Under the pieces are notes generated by a model. It saw only the letters and a list, made by a program, of their open reading frames with translations. It was not told the origin of the DNA and made no database searches. Made by a program: the position numbers and the translations under genes. From assembly GCA_037577475.1 (NCBI GenBank), contig CM075189.1:36846254-36910253 (forward strand): a stretch of DNA of 64,000 nt, given 5' to 3'. Positions 50,101-64,000 of this stretch are shown in pieces. Source of the DNA: Chaunax sp. Z400 (Eukaryota > Chordata > Actinopteri > Lophiiformes > Chaunacidae). Within the stretch, counting starts at the first letter, position 1. The number at the start of each line of letters is the position of its first letter.

Positions 50101-50360
50101 ACTGGGCGGCTGTGGCTCAGCGGTAGAGCGGTCGTCCACCTATCAGCAGGGCGGTGGTTCGATCCCCAGCCCCTGCTGTCTTCATGTCGAAGTGTCCTTG
50201 GGCAAGATGCAAGATACTGAACCCCAAATTGCTCCCAGTATCTGTTCCATTGGTGTATGAATGTTGGTGTGAATGGGTGACTGCTGGCTTGTGTTGTAAA
50301 GCTTTGAGTGGTCAGTCAGACTAGAAAGGTTCTATTTAAGTACAGTCCATTTACCATTTA
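50101..50360 (+). mobile_element. tRNA-headed SINE, copy in unit 2
   Basis: This is the same SINE insertion as at 12606-12865, shared because it predates the tandem duplication. Confidence 0.8.
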
Positions 50361-51444
50361 ACAGCAGTATGCTAGCTAGCGTTAGTTTGCTGTTTGCTTG
50401 GCAGCTTTCTCTCTCATTAGCTATTAAGATCTTGCTCAGAAAATACTGACTTTTATCTTTCAGATTTTAACTCCTAAAAATCAACCATGTTTGAAAACTG
50501 GGGCCGGCTCCGACCGTCCACGAGTAAATCGGGAAGCGTGAGACTGGATCTGTAAACTTCTCAAACTACCAAACTTCGGCTGAACATCAGAACCAACCAA
50601 AGTTCCAGACCACATTTCTCCTCCGACTGTCGGGAGGAGTGAAATCTGCTCGACTCTCCTGACCCCTGCTTTAAAGATCATAAATTGAGCTTTTCTGAAG
50701 GCTGCAGAATCATCTGTCTGTACTGTTGTTTTCACAGTTGTATTGGTTGATTAGTGTAACATAATGACCTCATTAAGAACTTCATGAGGCCGGGGTGATA
50801 CTGGAGAAGAGGGGGGGAGTTCATTTGTCAGGGTGACGGTTATCTGAACCTTCTCTCCATTCTTAGTCTCACTGTGGAGGACAGTCTCCTAAACACCAAG
50901 TCAGACATTGGAGCACAAGGAAGAAAACCAACATTTGTCTGGAGGGAACAACATTTACACAACAAACACCAAACCTTGTGCAACACCCAGTCTACAGCTC
51001 GCACACACTAGAGTGATCAAGCAATTCATCTTCTAAAACCCAAGCTGTCATAAAACATTTAACAGCACAATTTGGTATTTTTTCTCTTCAAATCAATATT
51101 TCGAGTTGTGCATCTTCATTTTGTACGTTCTTCTAAACACCTGAATTATCACATTACCTTGCTGTGCAATTTGTGGGGCAGAAACCGCAGAGCTCCATCA
51201 AAGCACCATGCTGCACCAAGTGCTTCATCATGCTGGAAGAGGAGGGCACATCTCAGACGACGAGACTCCATTTCTGGACTGAAGCCAACATGGTCCTGAT
51301 ACAGAACCCACTGAGGGCGGGACACGATGCGGAAGTAGTTTGCAGTCAACCGAATTGCTCGCCCACTTGTTCCTGAGGAAGTTCACACACAATTGTAGAG
51401 AGTGACTTATAATTGTCACCACTAATTATAAAGTGTACAACTGC

Positions 51445-51475
<31 letters not shown>

Positions 51476-54400
51476 ATGGGGGGGGTATGTCATTTTCAAA
51501 TTAAGACAGACCAGCCTTTGAGTCCTTAACATGCCCCATAGTCTGCCTGGTGAAAATCCCGACATCATGAAAATCCCGGCGACGTCCTCCTCTTTCTCCC
51601 AACTTCACCTGCTGAAATCCAGCTGAAATCTGTGTGACAGCTGATAAAAACAAATGAGGACTATCAAAACCCCGTTATAGTCCTGAAAACATATGATAAG
51701 CGTTGGGAATGTTTTAGTGCCTGGTAAGTAAAATTAACCTTCGCAGTGCAGGTGGAGTCGATACGACCTGATGAAGTTCAGTGTATGCCTATTTTCTCTT
51801 TTTCAAAGCACTGCCATTCTTAACTTCTCAAGAGGGTGTGGACAATGAACTTAATGATGATACATTTTTAAGTGCATCACCCATTTCAAATAACGTTTTC
51901 CCAGATTTTCAAAAGTCAGGAATGATCAAGATCATCTAACAGAAGAAACAAATGGATGACTTTGTGTTTGACTGTACCTTCTGTAGGAAAGGGTCCTGGA
52001 GCACCCTTCTGCTGCCCTCTACCAGCCCGCTCTGCTTTTTCATCTCCCATCTGAGGGGCAGGGCCAGCAGTTGGTGCAGGCTCTTGAAACTGGATCTACA
52101 ACAAAAAATCTAAATGAATTTGAGCAATCAAAATGAAAACACACAGGCACAGAGAACTCATGACGGTCCACCGCTACATGCAACTGGATCCTGATAATAC
52201 AAATCATGATCCAGATCTGGGAATTTATATCCATATTTGAAGGGGAGAGACAGGGCACTGCCACCAATATGTAGTTGAGATAATGCAGATTTAGAGTCCC
52301 TCAAATGGATCTGTGAAAGGTAAGAAGTTATATCTAGATAACAATATGCCATTAAGGAAAAATCACGGTTATTATTGATAACTCATAAACTACTGATGAT
52401 AAACATGATTCCAAATGCAAAGAGTAGGTTAACTGTTGAGAATTTCCCCACTGTGGGACTAATAAAGGAATATCTTATCTTAACTAGTATGGACTGGCAA
52501 TAAAACATTTTTAGGAGGGTACAAGCAGCCTCGGGTCACCTGCTTGCAAAAAGTTTAAGGATGTCCAAACTTTTGTTTGCAGAGCGCCCCTCAACCAGGA
52601 AGTGCATGTATTCACAGAACAATCAATTCAGGACAATTTGGACACTATTTTAAATTAATGCTGACAAACTACCTGGTGCGTTGTACAAGTAAACATTTTG
52701 ATTCCATATTACATAATTAATTGATTGATTGAAGGTTGATAAAGATTATTAAATATATGGAAGTTGGAGTAGTTTGGAATAGTTGTCTGTATATATATAA
52801 TTGGCTGTAAATACATTTTGGATGTTGTAAATTATATTTGAGTTATTTATCTTATAATTTATGTTTAAAACTTTCACAGATTCATTCATTTAATTTCAGA
52901 TATCATAAATAGGCTCCATTGAAATAGGCTCAAAATTTAAATTTAACATATCTATAATTGTTAAATAAATATCTGTAATACAAATAAAGATAACAAAATT
53001 ATTTCAAGATATCTTAAATATAATTTATGATATCTTGAATTATTTCTATATATCTTGAATTATTTACAGATATCTATAAGTCTGAATAAAAAAAGGGAAT
53101 AACTTGCCATAAATCCCCCTTATGAAAAAATCCAGGTTAATTATGTGCAGTACTTGGAGCTATTTTATATATATACATATATTTTTGATATATATATACA
53201 TACCCTACAAACCAATACTGATAAGTTTCTGCTAATCAATAACACCATTATTAGTATATATTAGTGCCATATAACCTATAAGTAAACATTTTCATGTAAA
53301 TATGCAGACATAAAAGATTTTTACTATTTGATACTGATTTTCAATTGTCGATCAAGTTACTCTTCAAATAAATACCAAATTTAGGTTCGAATACAGGCTT
53401 TGTCAATGTTTGTTTATGTAGAGGCAGCACATGTTTCCCTACATAAGATGGCGGCCGAGTTTGCCATCTTCCGCCAGTGAAAGCGCTAGTGTTTTTTTTA
53501 GCTCTATGCTCTTACCCCTCCAGGTGCCGCCGTCTCCTGACCACCCCTGCCTCTTGCTCTTGCGCGTGCCCGACCGGTCATTTTTCTTCAATACTAAAAC
53601 ACCTGTTAATAAAAGGACATTCTAAGATTAATCCAATGCTATGAACAATACACTTGATAAATATTCGGGAAATTACTATCTGACATCTAAATAACCTAAC
53701 AGATGTTATCAAAGTGCTGAAAAAAGTCTGAATTAGCACACATAAGATGATTTCTTTTAGCAAACAAGATGGCGGCTGCAATGAACTTCTTTTTCAACTC
53801 GCACCTGGTGCTACATTAAGGTTAGCTCGTCAAAGTAGTAGTATTTTGATCTAATCTAAATTTCGTGAATACATCAAATTGACAAATACATTCTTAAGTG
53901 AAAATTAGCATAATTTATGTCAATTTTAAGAAACATACTCACTTTGGAGGAAAGTTAAAGGTGACTCACCAATCAATGGAGGAATCCGCCAACAAGTGCA
54001 TCCAAAATGAGGAGTATGAGTAATTATACGCCCCTTCACTGAGAAAATTATTACGCTTCCGCTATCTCATGAAACCTTTATTCAGCCTTCTTCAAGGATC
54101 ATTGTTTATCAAAAGAGCATAATGTTCACCATAAATCCAACAAAGATGTTATTGAGTGGTTTTTGAAGGAAATTAGCAGAAAAGCCCCAGAACTACTTTT
54201 TTAAGCGCAGTGATCCGGATGCTATAGTGTCATTTTCTTAAACGGTGCAATCTCAAATATGACCACTAGATGGAGGCAGCGCCCATACAGTAAATATACA
54301 GACTCAGGCTTTTTGTATATTAGGTTTTAATGGCAAAACACACAATTTATCAGCTCTCTGCAATGACAAATCGAACAAGAACAGATTAAATAGCCCAACA

Positions 54401-54657
54401 CAACATATATTACAAGTGTTTTTCTCAAATCCAAGCCTGAAGTCTCCTTTCCTGACTCCTGCAGTCTCTAAATGATCAAACCCTTAATGGCCAATGTCTG
54501 TAGTTCTTTGTGGAGACCGTACACCCGTTCTCCAATCAACTCAGTGACTGTGGATATTAAGATGATTCTCTGACATCATTTGATGTGTCATTTGTTTCAC
54601 ACTGTCTTTATTTACCGATGAGTATATGAACACCAGGAAACAAAGACCATCATCTGT

Positions 54658-55038
54658 ATACATACATTCATTCATTCATTGTCTGTAACCCCATTATCCT
54701 GTGTAGGGTTGTGGAGGGGCTGGAGCCTATTCCAGCTGACTTTAGGGGCACAAGGCAGGGTTCACCCTGGACAAGTCACCAGTTCATGGCAGGGCCACAT
54801 TGAAAGTTAAACAACCATTCACATTCACATTCACAGATGCAGTCAATTTAGAGTCACCAATTCACCTCTAATGCATGTTTTTGGTGGTGGGAGGAACCTG
54901 GAGAAGCTGGAGAAAACCCACACAGACACGGGGAGAACAAGGAGACTCCACACAGAAAAGTCCCAGGTCCTCAGGTGGAGTTGAACCCAGGACCTTCTTG
55001 CTGTGAGACAACAGCACTACCGACTAGGCGAGCCCTGT
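54658..55038 (-). mobile_element. tRNA-derived SINE, copy in unit 2
   Basis: Same insertion as at 17165-17545, carried by the tandem duplication. Confidence 0.7.
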
Positions 55039-58000
55039 ATACATATATGTACAAATAAATGAGAATCAAACGTTTCATCCCAGACATGTGTGCTAGAATC
55101 AAACCAGGTGACAGTTAAATCAACTCAGGACTCACAAGGCCATCTTTGGATCAATCGACAACAGAAAGGCAGAGACTGAGAAAAGACAATGTACTGCATT
55201 AGGAAATGGTTTTAATGTGCAAAATTTAAAAGACAATGAGTGCCTGAAAGTTCAGGTGTTAAAATAATTCTCCAAATCAAAATCCTGAGTGAAGCATAAT
55301 GTCCCAAAACCTTCAAACCAAAGAAAAATGCAGAAATAAAAAGCTCATTTTCAGCATTTTAACAGGGACAGACAGTCAGTGTCTTCACAGTGTCTTTTCA
55401 CAGAAGACATATCAACATGTAGGAAAGTTGGAAATAACAGAATCAATGATTTAGCTGTTTCTGTGTCAGGGTCCTCGTATTGTTAATGCTGGCTCACTGT
55501 CACACTTTGAACAGAGCTACTGTTAGTTATTAGTAGCACCTGTGTTTTTCCTACTATGACAAGACTGCTGTGGAAAAGATGTTTAGCCACAGCTTTGACA
55601 CACAACTATCATTTTCAAAAGTATGACATTAAAACCAAGACAATATTTAAAAACTATTTACCAAAGTCATTATGGATGCTCCCTGGAGACATCTCAGTTC
55701 TCCTGATACTTTTCCAGTATTACAGGATTTACTCCTCATAGTCACACAAAGGGTTTATGTGTTTACAGCTACATACAGTTTCATAATGTCCCTATGAAAC
55801 TCTGAGTTTGACCAATAAACAGAGTTTTGGTCATGGAGGTGATTTGCTGGTAAGTTGAGCAATGACACCATCTATTGAATTCACTGCTGCTGCTCCTACC
55901 TGTACACTGAAGAAAGGCTGAAACTATTCACACATTCATCCGTTTGTCATTTGATAGAATGAATTTCAATTCTGATAGCTTAATTATTTATCAGGTAAAA
56001 AGACAAACTGTTCCCCAGCATGAACTGAATACACCAGTTGTTTGGGCTGTTGTTCACACTACAAACACATATTGATCTATGTCAACGAGGGTTGGAGCAG
56101 GTTTTGTGATCTGCTACGTTTGTCTGATTGTTTGCACGATATCTCAAAAATTTGTCAACAGATTTTGAACTTTTTCTGTAAGGTTGTAACTTGGACAAAT
56201 GTATTTTTTGACATTAATATGGGTGCGAATGCAGATTGTGGATCATTTGGATGTGTGAGATTTGCTGGGGGGCAAATATGGGGGGTAGAGACATGGCACC
56301 GCCACCAATACTTAGCTGAGACAATAGAGATTTGGTCATTAAATGGATTCCATGTATATGAGAAGGTAAGCAATAAATCTAGATGACAGAAGAATAGATC
56401 CAGATCAGCCATAAAGAAAAATCATGATAAACACATGATTCCTAATGCTAGGAGCAGGTTTACAGGGTCAGTCAATCAGCTGGTGTTGGTGAACAACATG
56501 AGGCAGATCATCATAGTGTGTGCTGTCTCCTGGTTACAATGATACAACGATTGATGATCTCACGATGACACAATGAAATGTGAGGCTGTGAACACAAGCT
56601 CACCCATTTCTTCTTTCAGAGGCCTGAATGCTGATGAAGATTTCTGATTCAACAGTGAGAAATAATTCTTACAGGATTTTCTTTTGACATAGCTAGGGAA
56701 CTATTCTCTAATGTTCAGGTTTTAGGACAAAGCCAAGTGCTTCCTAGATGTTTGTGTGCTAATTGTGGACTGTATTACTGCTGGCTGTGCAACAAACTGC
56801 TCAATATTACCTGAACTTTCAAAATATGACAATGCTTTGTGGAAGCCAGGCAAATTAATGTGATCATTAAATTAAAAACAGAGGTTTTGCATTAGATTTA
56901 CAGTAGTTGAACTCATAAACAGTCAGTAAAGGGACATTTACCTCTTTCTTCTATGTTGCCCAATGAACAGGTCGTCTGTATTTAAAACTGATGATGTGTT
57001 TGCTTCTGATTGGTCAACAAGAGGTAGGCAAACTAGACATCTATGTAATACAGGTAATAATATTGGACACAGTTATGTTTTTGTGGTAGCAACGAATTTA
57101 AACATCCAACCAGCTCCCTCTCATTTAAACATCATAACCTGCCTCACACTAAAACTGAAGAACTACATTCCAAAGAATAAGATCCAAACCACATGGTGCT
57201 GTTTGTTCTTATCTGGGCCATCAGTTCAATACATGTGATATCACAACAAAGCCTTTCCTCAATGGTCACTTACTTCCTTTTTGTAACCACATTTCCCAGT
57301 CTTCATCTGGGTGGAGTTTGCTCACAACAATTTAATTTAACAGGTTATTTGTTCATTCATTGATTGGTTTATTGTGCCATGTGTTCTCAGGAAGTACTTT
57401 GGTGCATACTAGGCAGCGGGAAAACATGGCGACATCATTAAAAAAATGAAATGTATACAGTAGTGGTTTCATTTTGATTCTGCTTTCAGGCCTCCTCTCA
57501 TTTCTCTATATTTTGTCCTGTTTCATCTCCTCTCTCCTCCATCTTCCTGCATGTGAACCAGAAATTGATCTGTGTTCTATCTTGAAGGATGTTTCACTTC
57601 TTAAAATGCATCCAGAGGAGTGAGAAGGCCTGAGAGAAGGAGCTATGAGCAAGGATGTACAGGCGTATCCTCTGCAGATGACTTATTAGAAATAGTTAAT
57701 AGTAGTTAATAGTTAGTTAATGTACTAAATATGAAAAGTAATACAAATTAAGTCATAAAAAAAGAAATGGTTTGTATTTTGCTACTGTGGGTCATGCATT
57801 TTAGACATCACCAAGGTCTGAACAGGACAGACTGCCTTTCACCCTCTGTGTAGCGCCTTAAGACTCTGTTCTAAATGCATTCCTTAATAATATATTCAAA
57901 ATGTTAAAATTGGGTTGCATCACAAACATGTGGAGAAACTTCAGAGATGATCTCTCTAATCTTACAACCTTTTCCAAAACAGTTGGTATGCTGAGTAAAG

Positions 58001-60597
58001 TTATTCTGTTTATTTCTTTATTTCTTATTTCTTTATTTAGTCTCTTTTAGTTGCTAATCCAGGCCAAGGACAGACTGCATAGTTGTAGCAGAATGGGACA
58101 CACCTACAGTTAGAAGAACAACTCTTCTTTAGGTGAGATCCTGAACCTCACCACTTTATTATCTCATGAACTGAGCTGTAATGAAACACTGCTGCTGGTT
58201 AGGAAGAACTGAAGACAGACACACTTTGTTTTAATGACTCCACTTTTACTCTGGAGTAAAAGAAAAGCAGTACTTTAAATATATAATGTATGTGCTGAGA
58301 CTCATTCATCTGCATAGCTAATGAAAGTGAATAGAAATGGAAAGTTGTGTGTGCTGTTTGTGGAGCCTTAAAAAATCTGACAGCCAAGTTTTCCCTTGGC
58401 CTCATCAAATACGTAAAACTGAGGTTATCGCAATAGATGAAAATGTATTATACACGTAATACACTGTAGTGTTGAATATAATGATATATGATGATAACTG
58501 ATATACCCATTAGTGTCAAATGCCCTGTTTGGATCCTTCCCGGGAGGAAAAATATTCCCAATGTGGAGGCCTTACAGAGAATGGTAAACAGATTCTGGTT
58601 ACTGAGGAGGCCTCCACTAAAGACCTATTCTTATTCAACAGGGGTCCATGCTTGTTATGACCATATCAAGGCCACTGCTGGGGCTAAAGGAGTGCCTCAG
58701 CTCTCTGCATCCTTCCCCAGTAATGAGCAGAGCTCCTCCTAGTCACATTAGGTCACTTCACCAAGGTAGCAGAAACAAGAGCTGCCAGAGAATCAGGTAA
58801 CACTTTGTATACCACTGTTAGCATATGCATACTAAACAATCACACTCTATATTGACGTATTATTGATTCTGTTATGTATTGTACTAATGCATGTATTTAT
58901 TATTTGTCATTTTATGTGTTTTCAGATACTCTATTGGGCAGTTCAGATTATTAATGGTCAAAATATTCAGAATCAGAGTCAGAAAAGTTTGTGTGTGTGT
59001 TTGTGTGCACATACAAGGTATTTGACTTGGTGTTCTGATGCTAACACAAACCTTAACATAAATCTAAGTGCAGATATAAAAAGAAATTGAGGTGGAAAAT
59101 GTCTTCAATACGCAAGAAACATAAAATGTAATATATAGGAAACATCTGCAATATACAGAGCAGTGAAAATAAAAAATAAAATAATGTGCAAATGCATGAG
59201 GATGTGCAAGGAGCATGTGCAAAAACAAAAATGTCTGTCATATGCACAGTTTGCAGTTGAGGCACAGCCATATATAGTGAGTGGGGGAGGATGGTCCATG
59301 TAATGCATGAGTCCTGGGACTATTAATGAATGTGTAGTGGGTATGGGGGGTAGAACAAGAGTCAGAGTCAGAGTTCGCTGTGCAGCTGTGCAGGGGGGCG
59401 GGTGACTGTGCCTTGTTGATGAGGCCAGTAGCAGACAGGAAGAAGATGTTTTTGTGGTGTGAGGTTTTGGTCCTGATGGACCGCAGCCTCCTGCCAGAGT
59501 CTCAAAAAGTTTTTGTCCTGTGTGGGAGGGGCCGGCTACGATCTTCAGGGTCCCGGAGATGTAGAGGTCCTGAAGGGATGGCAGGTTGCAGCCAATCACC
59601 TTCTCAGCTGATGATACGTTGCAGCCTGCCTTTGTCTCTGGCAGTGGCAGCAGCGTACCAGATGGTGATGGAGGAGGTGAGGACGGACTCAGTGATGGAG
59701 GTGTAGAAGTGCACCATCACTGGTTGAACATCCTCTGTTGTGCTTTGTTTTTTTCGGGAGCTGATGTTCAGCTCCTACTTGAGGTCCTGAGAGATGATGA
59801 TGATGATGATGATGATGAAGATGAAAACTCTACCTTAAAGCACATTGATAGCATTAGACTTACCCTGAGCTGCTGACTGGAGAACATCATATTCTACAGA
59901 GTAGAAATGTTGATATAAAACCTTTATTTCCCATTTTTAAGACATAGTAATGGTGAAGTACACAGGGTTCAATGTAGGCAGACATGGGTATGGACCACAA
60001 CACACAGTAATGCTAAGGTTATCTCACTGAAACAACAAACATCACAGTGATCCAGCCATCGTCACACTGCTGGGAATATCTGAGCTTTAACTGAAACGAC
60101 CTCTGGAAAAATCCTCTTGTGATGGAAGAGTCACGTCAGCGCTAAAGTCTAACACCTCTTCGGCTTAACTTCCTCATCACATCGCTGAGTGACCCTCGTG
60201 GTGCCTTAAACACACCTCCTCTGTGTCCTTTCTAAAGTGCCAAGACTGCAGTCATTTTCAAGTTTAAACTGAATTCTAATGATGTGCACCTTGACTTTTC
60301 TCCAGCAGAGAGGAACCTAATTAAAAGTATGAGTCAAGGATATTCTGAAGGACTGAATCCATTACTGACATAATGCTTTTGTTTATCCAATTAGGTGCAC
60401 ACTAAATCAAGAATACATATACTCTTAGTCTCAGTGACATTTGTTGTGAGCATTTGGAATCCGGTGCCTGATGTGACCTGGCTCATAAAGACATTATAAA
60501 CCCTGTTGTAAACAGCAGGACGTAATCACATTTATTAACCATGAGAGCAACAGCAGTGAATATGTGTAATGGTTAGTCACACACACACACTGACACT

Positions 60598-60643
<46 letters not shown>

Positions 60644-60916
60644 TCATTTGGTGTCAGAAACAGTTAGCTGTAGAAACATTTCTCCTCATTCTGCCTTAAA
60701 GCATGAACCACATCTGTAACTAGACGTCACTCAGGGAGCGCAGACCTCCAACAAGTCAGTTCAGTTTCTCAATCATGTCATTACACCTAAAAGCACCACT
60801 CACTGCTTCCTCGTCCTTCAGTGTCTGAACAGGGGTTCTCAGCACATCTTCCTGAGTCTCATTTCTCTTTGGTTCAGTTAAGAAACTACACATTTATTAA
60901 GAGAGCACAGTTGTAC

Positions 60917-62904
60917 CTGTTTGAGTCCAGAGAACATGAAGGCATCGGAGGGTTCAACAGCCATCTCCACCTCCTGCACCAGAGCCGTTCTGTTCTCTAT
61001 GTGGTAACGAACAGAAACAGACTCTCTGACTCGCCCGAATGATGGTAGATCTGCAATCAAGTAAAGACGTTTAGAAATAAAGGCCCATATTCTATAAAAC
61101 TGACTTCATTAGGTGATAGTATGAAAATAATAGTCACTGCTGCAGGATCAGAGCATTATCACCAAGCATAGTGTACAATAATGTGACTCTTGTGCATTCA
61201 CTGACCAGCATGGATGTAAAGCGGGACAGACTCCAGGATGATGTGAGGTAGAGTGACTGTAGTTTGGATGAGAGGACCGTCTTCACTGGACGACTTTCTG
61301 TGCAGCAGAGTTCAAACAGAGGCTTAACAGCATGTTCAAACCCACTGACCCGCCAGCCACACCCTGTTAGTGAGAGTACGTACCTCCTCCATGATATCAG
61401 GTACTGTCCTGTAGCTACAGTACTATTGTTGTTGACCAGTGGTGGACACCGGAGACAGAAACACTCACTGGCACACTCACCTGTCTGCAGAACCACTGGC
61501 CGCACACACAAACAGATAACAGGTTATGGTCGTGGGATTTAGACCTTTTTGGTTGTAGATACAAATGTTAAAACGGTAAATCTAGACAGGTACCTTCCTG
61601 CAGCTGCGACTGAAGCTGTGGTGTGTTGCTGCTCACAGTGAGCAGCTGCAGAGAAGAGGAGGCTAGCTGAAGAGGCCAGGGAGACGTTGAGAGGACATCT
61701 GTCATCAACAGGAAGGGGATGTCCACCGCTACCCGGTCCATTGGCTCAAACTGAACACACACAGAAGCACAGATGATGCTAAGACCTCTAAAACCCACAT
61801 TCAGTATGGTGAGGTCGGTGCCTGCACCAATGCTGTTGTCACTAAATATGCTCCCCTTGGGTGATGTCATCTGTAGACATGGTATTTCCTCTCACTGATA
61901 CCTAGATGACATACAGTTGTCCCTCCCCGTTAAGCCCTCTGACTTCTCTACAGGACTGTCTGACTGATATAGAAAACTGATGTCCATAAATTCTACTTAA
62001 GCTTCCTTCTAATAAAACAGAGGTTGTGTTATTGATAATGAGCTTTACCAATTAGCATATTACGAAACTAATACTGCCATCTACTGTTTACTTGTTGCCA
62101 TGGACACACATGTCATTACAACACAGAGGGCAGTGAAATGCATCCCTGGTCCCAGGTTCAGAGTTAAGGTTGGGGATAGCGGTCAATGATGAGCATCAGC
62201 TCAGGACGCAGAGCAAGACACTGAACCCCAACTTAGTGTGTTTGTCATAATTCTGATGCCAAGGCACAATAAATAAATGAAGAGACTGTTTCATTTCAAA
62301 TATTACAGAATTCTTGGATGAAATTTATAGTGACAGTAGATGAAAACCCAAACTACATTCAGATTCATTCATATTCCAAGTTTTGGGGATATACTGGTTG
62401 AAACTTTCAAGACGTTGTACAAACCCTGTAAGGAGTACTAGCAACATGTACATCATAGTTCTGTTTCACAGTGTGCAATGTTAAGACAAGGAACACATAA
62501 TCACTGCTGTTAGAGCCAGTTTCTCCGGCGACAACCTGCACTGGAATAGAAAAACGTATCCAAAGCTAAGACCTAAAACCCTGAAGGACCACTGGTGCAC
62601 CTCCTTATTAATTATCAGCCACACACCTTGTTGGATACAAACTTTGCAGACACCTCAAACGGGACCACCGTCTCTATGGTAACCGTCTCGTCCTGGAAGA
62701 CAACAGAATGAGAGAGGAGTAAACCAGCATGTGAGCATCTATGATTTTAAGGTGCACTGCAGCAGAGCTCAGCTGTGTCTTTACCTTATGACATTTACAG
62801 ACTATCTGTCGTCCTTCCACTGTGGTGTCCGTGCTGTAGGCCACGTGGAACAGGAAGACCCTCGGTCCAGTTGACACACACTTCACATATACGCATCTCT
62901 GCAA
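60917..62904 (-). pseudogene. trappc11: trappc11 gene fragment, copy 2 (3' part only, window ends)
   Basis: This is the second copy of the last six recognised exons, at copy-1 positions plus 37509: 62785-62904, 62627-62692, 61594-61750, 61384-61495, 61206-61297 and 60917-61050. I saw no substitution within them relative to copy 1. As in copy 1, the donor after FSGLKQ has no recognisable following exon before the LINE remnant at 59.1-59.8 kb. The upstream exons would lie beyond base 64000. Confidence 0.9.
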
Positions 62905-64000
62905 CTACAGACAAACAGGTGGTCTGTTTGTGTTTGTGTGTTTGTGTATTTTCCCCGTCAGTCTTCCTCTATCTTATTATTAGTATTTCAGGAACTTTAT
63001 CCTATTAATTATATTTACTATGTAACTATACACTGTATACACAGATTCATGCATTCCAACATTATCACTAAGCATTAGACATTTCCAACAGGTGACAGCT
63101 TCGTTGCTATGTAATAATTCAGCTGAGGCACTGGTAAGCCATGTGAGAAGGAGGGAGGCATCTCTCCAGCATTAGCCCCTCTTAAACAGCCTCTTCAAGG
63201 CGGGGCAGTGGTGTCCTTAATTTAAGTGCCTCAGCATTCTGTATTAAAGTTCAAAGGTGAAATGGGGGGTCACTGCTGTGTGAAACGACTTGTGTACAAA
63301 AGGAGTTGAGGAGGCGAGGTGTCGCGACAGGAGGGCAGCTTGATGTTCTGATGACGTGTTATGTGTGTGACCCTCAACCAGGACATTTAAAAAGCAACTA
63401 GTAGCAGTTAGCAGCTAACACAAAAAAAGAAAATAAATCAGCAGAAACTGATGCTGTTGTGTTACACGTCACCTCTTTTGCATGTGGAACACCAGCATGC
63501 TATTTAAAGTCACATACTAGGTATGCAGCTGTTGGTTCATTCACTTTAAATAAACTAAGGTGGTGTAGAGAAGGGTCTCTGTTGTGGCTCTTCTGCACAT
63601 TCGCTGTGTAAATAGTGCTGCTGTAATGTTGTCATTATTTCATTTCACTTCATAACGAACACAGAAAAGACTGGGGGGGCATCACATCCTGCCAACAGCT
63701 GACACAAAGGAAAACTCAGTGAGTGTTATGTTTGCATCGTCCCATGTGTTGTAAGCTTCTTGGTAGCTTTGTAGTCACTCCTCTGTTATCGCAGCATTAA
63801 GGTAGCACACGGTTGGCGTGTTTACACAACCGGATATATGAAAATGTTTTAAAGGTGCACTCCAGACAAACACTCTAGACTCAAAAGGCTGAATATTCTT
63901 TCCCAAAACAAGAAAAATAAAATGTTAAAAATCCCAAGAGGCACCATTCTTGTATATGTTTGATGAGTTAGCCTACAGTATATCTCCTGCATCGCATGCC

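Overview
This window is vertebrate nuclear DNA, most likely from a teleost fish. The evidence is intron-rich genes with GT-AG splice sites, fish-type SINEs, LINEs and Tc1 remnants, long (CA)n and 23-bp minisatellites, and exons whose translations match fish/vertebrate Piwil1, Trappc11 and Spindly. No bacterial-style gene is present and no complete intact protein-coding gene could be assembled. Every recognised gene lies on the minus strand. All identifications were made by reading translations and splice sites by eye, with no database search.

Layout. Positions 1-37593 are one unit of a head-to-tail tandem duplication of about 37.5 kb, and 37594-64000 repeat the first ~26.5 kb of it almost base for base. 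I found roughly eight substitutions plus a handful of length changes in simple repeats, about 0.03 % divergence. Homology to the second copy begins at base 1, so the window lies wholly inside the repeated block and shows no unique flank.

Read 5'->3' on the minus strand, one unit contains three parts. (i) A 3' fragment of spdl1 (Spindly, kinetochore adaptor) at 35167-36573. (ii) An internal/3' fragment of trappc11 (TRAPP complex, foie gras family) at 23408-32748, lacking its 5' half, at least two internal pieces and the last exon(s). (iii) A nearly full-length piwil1 at 1140-16088, with start codon, 19 of about 20 coding exons and poly(A) signal, but lacking one exon and carrying three frame disruptions. 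Copy 2 repeats piwil1 at 38733-53581 and the 3' part of the trappc11 fragment at 60917-62904 before the window ends.

The piwil1 defects are shared by both copies, so they predate the duplication or come from a shared sequencing error. The two copies differ by two missense CpG transitions, a change in a coding poly-C tract (17 versus 14) and a 47-bp VNTR (4 versus 2 units).

The space between exons holds tRNA-headed SINEs, a 5S-rRNA-headed SINE, LINE reverse-transcriptase remnants, a Tc1/mariner transposase remnant, a 1.25-kb 23-bp minisatellite sitting where trappc11 exons should be, and several dispersed repeats. The block therefore looks like a mosaic of broken copies of genes that are unlinked in human, amplified in tandem. 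A B or sex chromosome, a piRNA-type locus, or uncollapsed haplotypes in the assembly are all possible settings, and the sequence alone does not decide.
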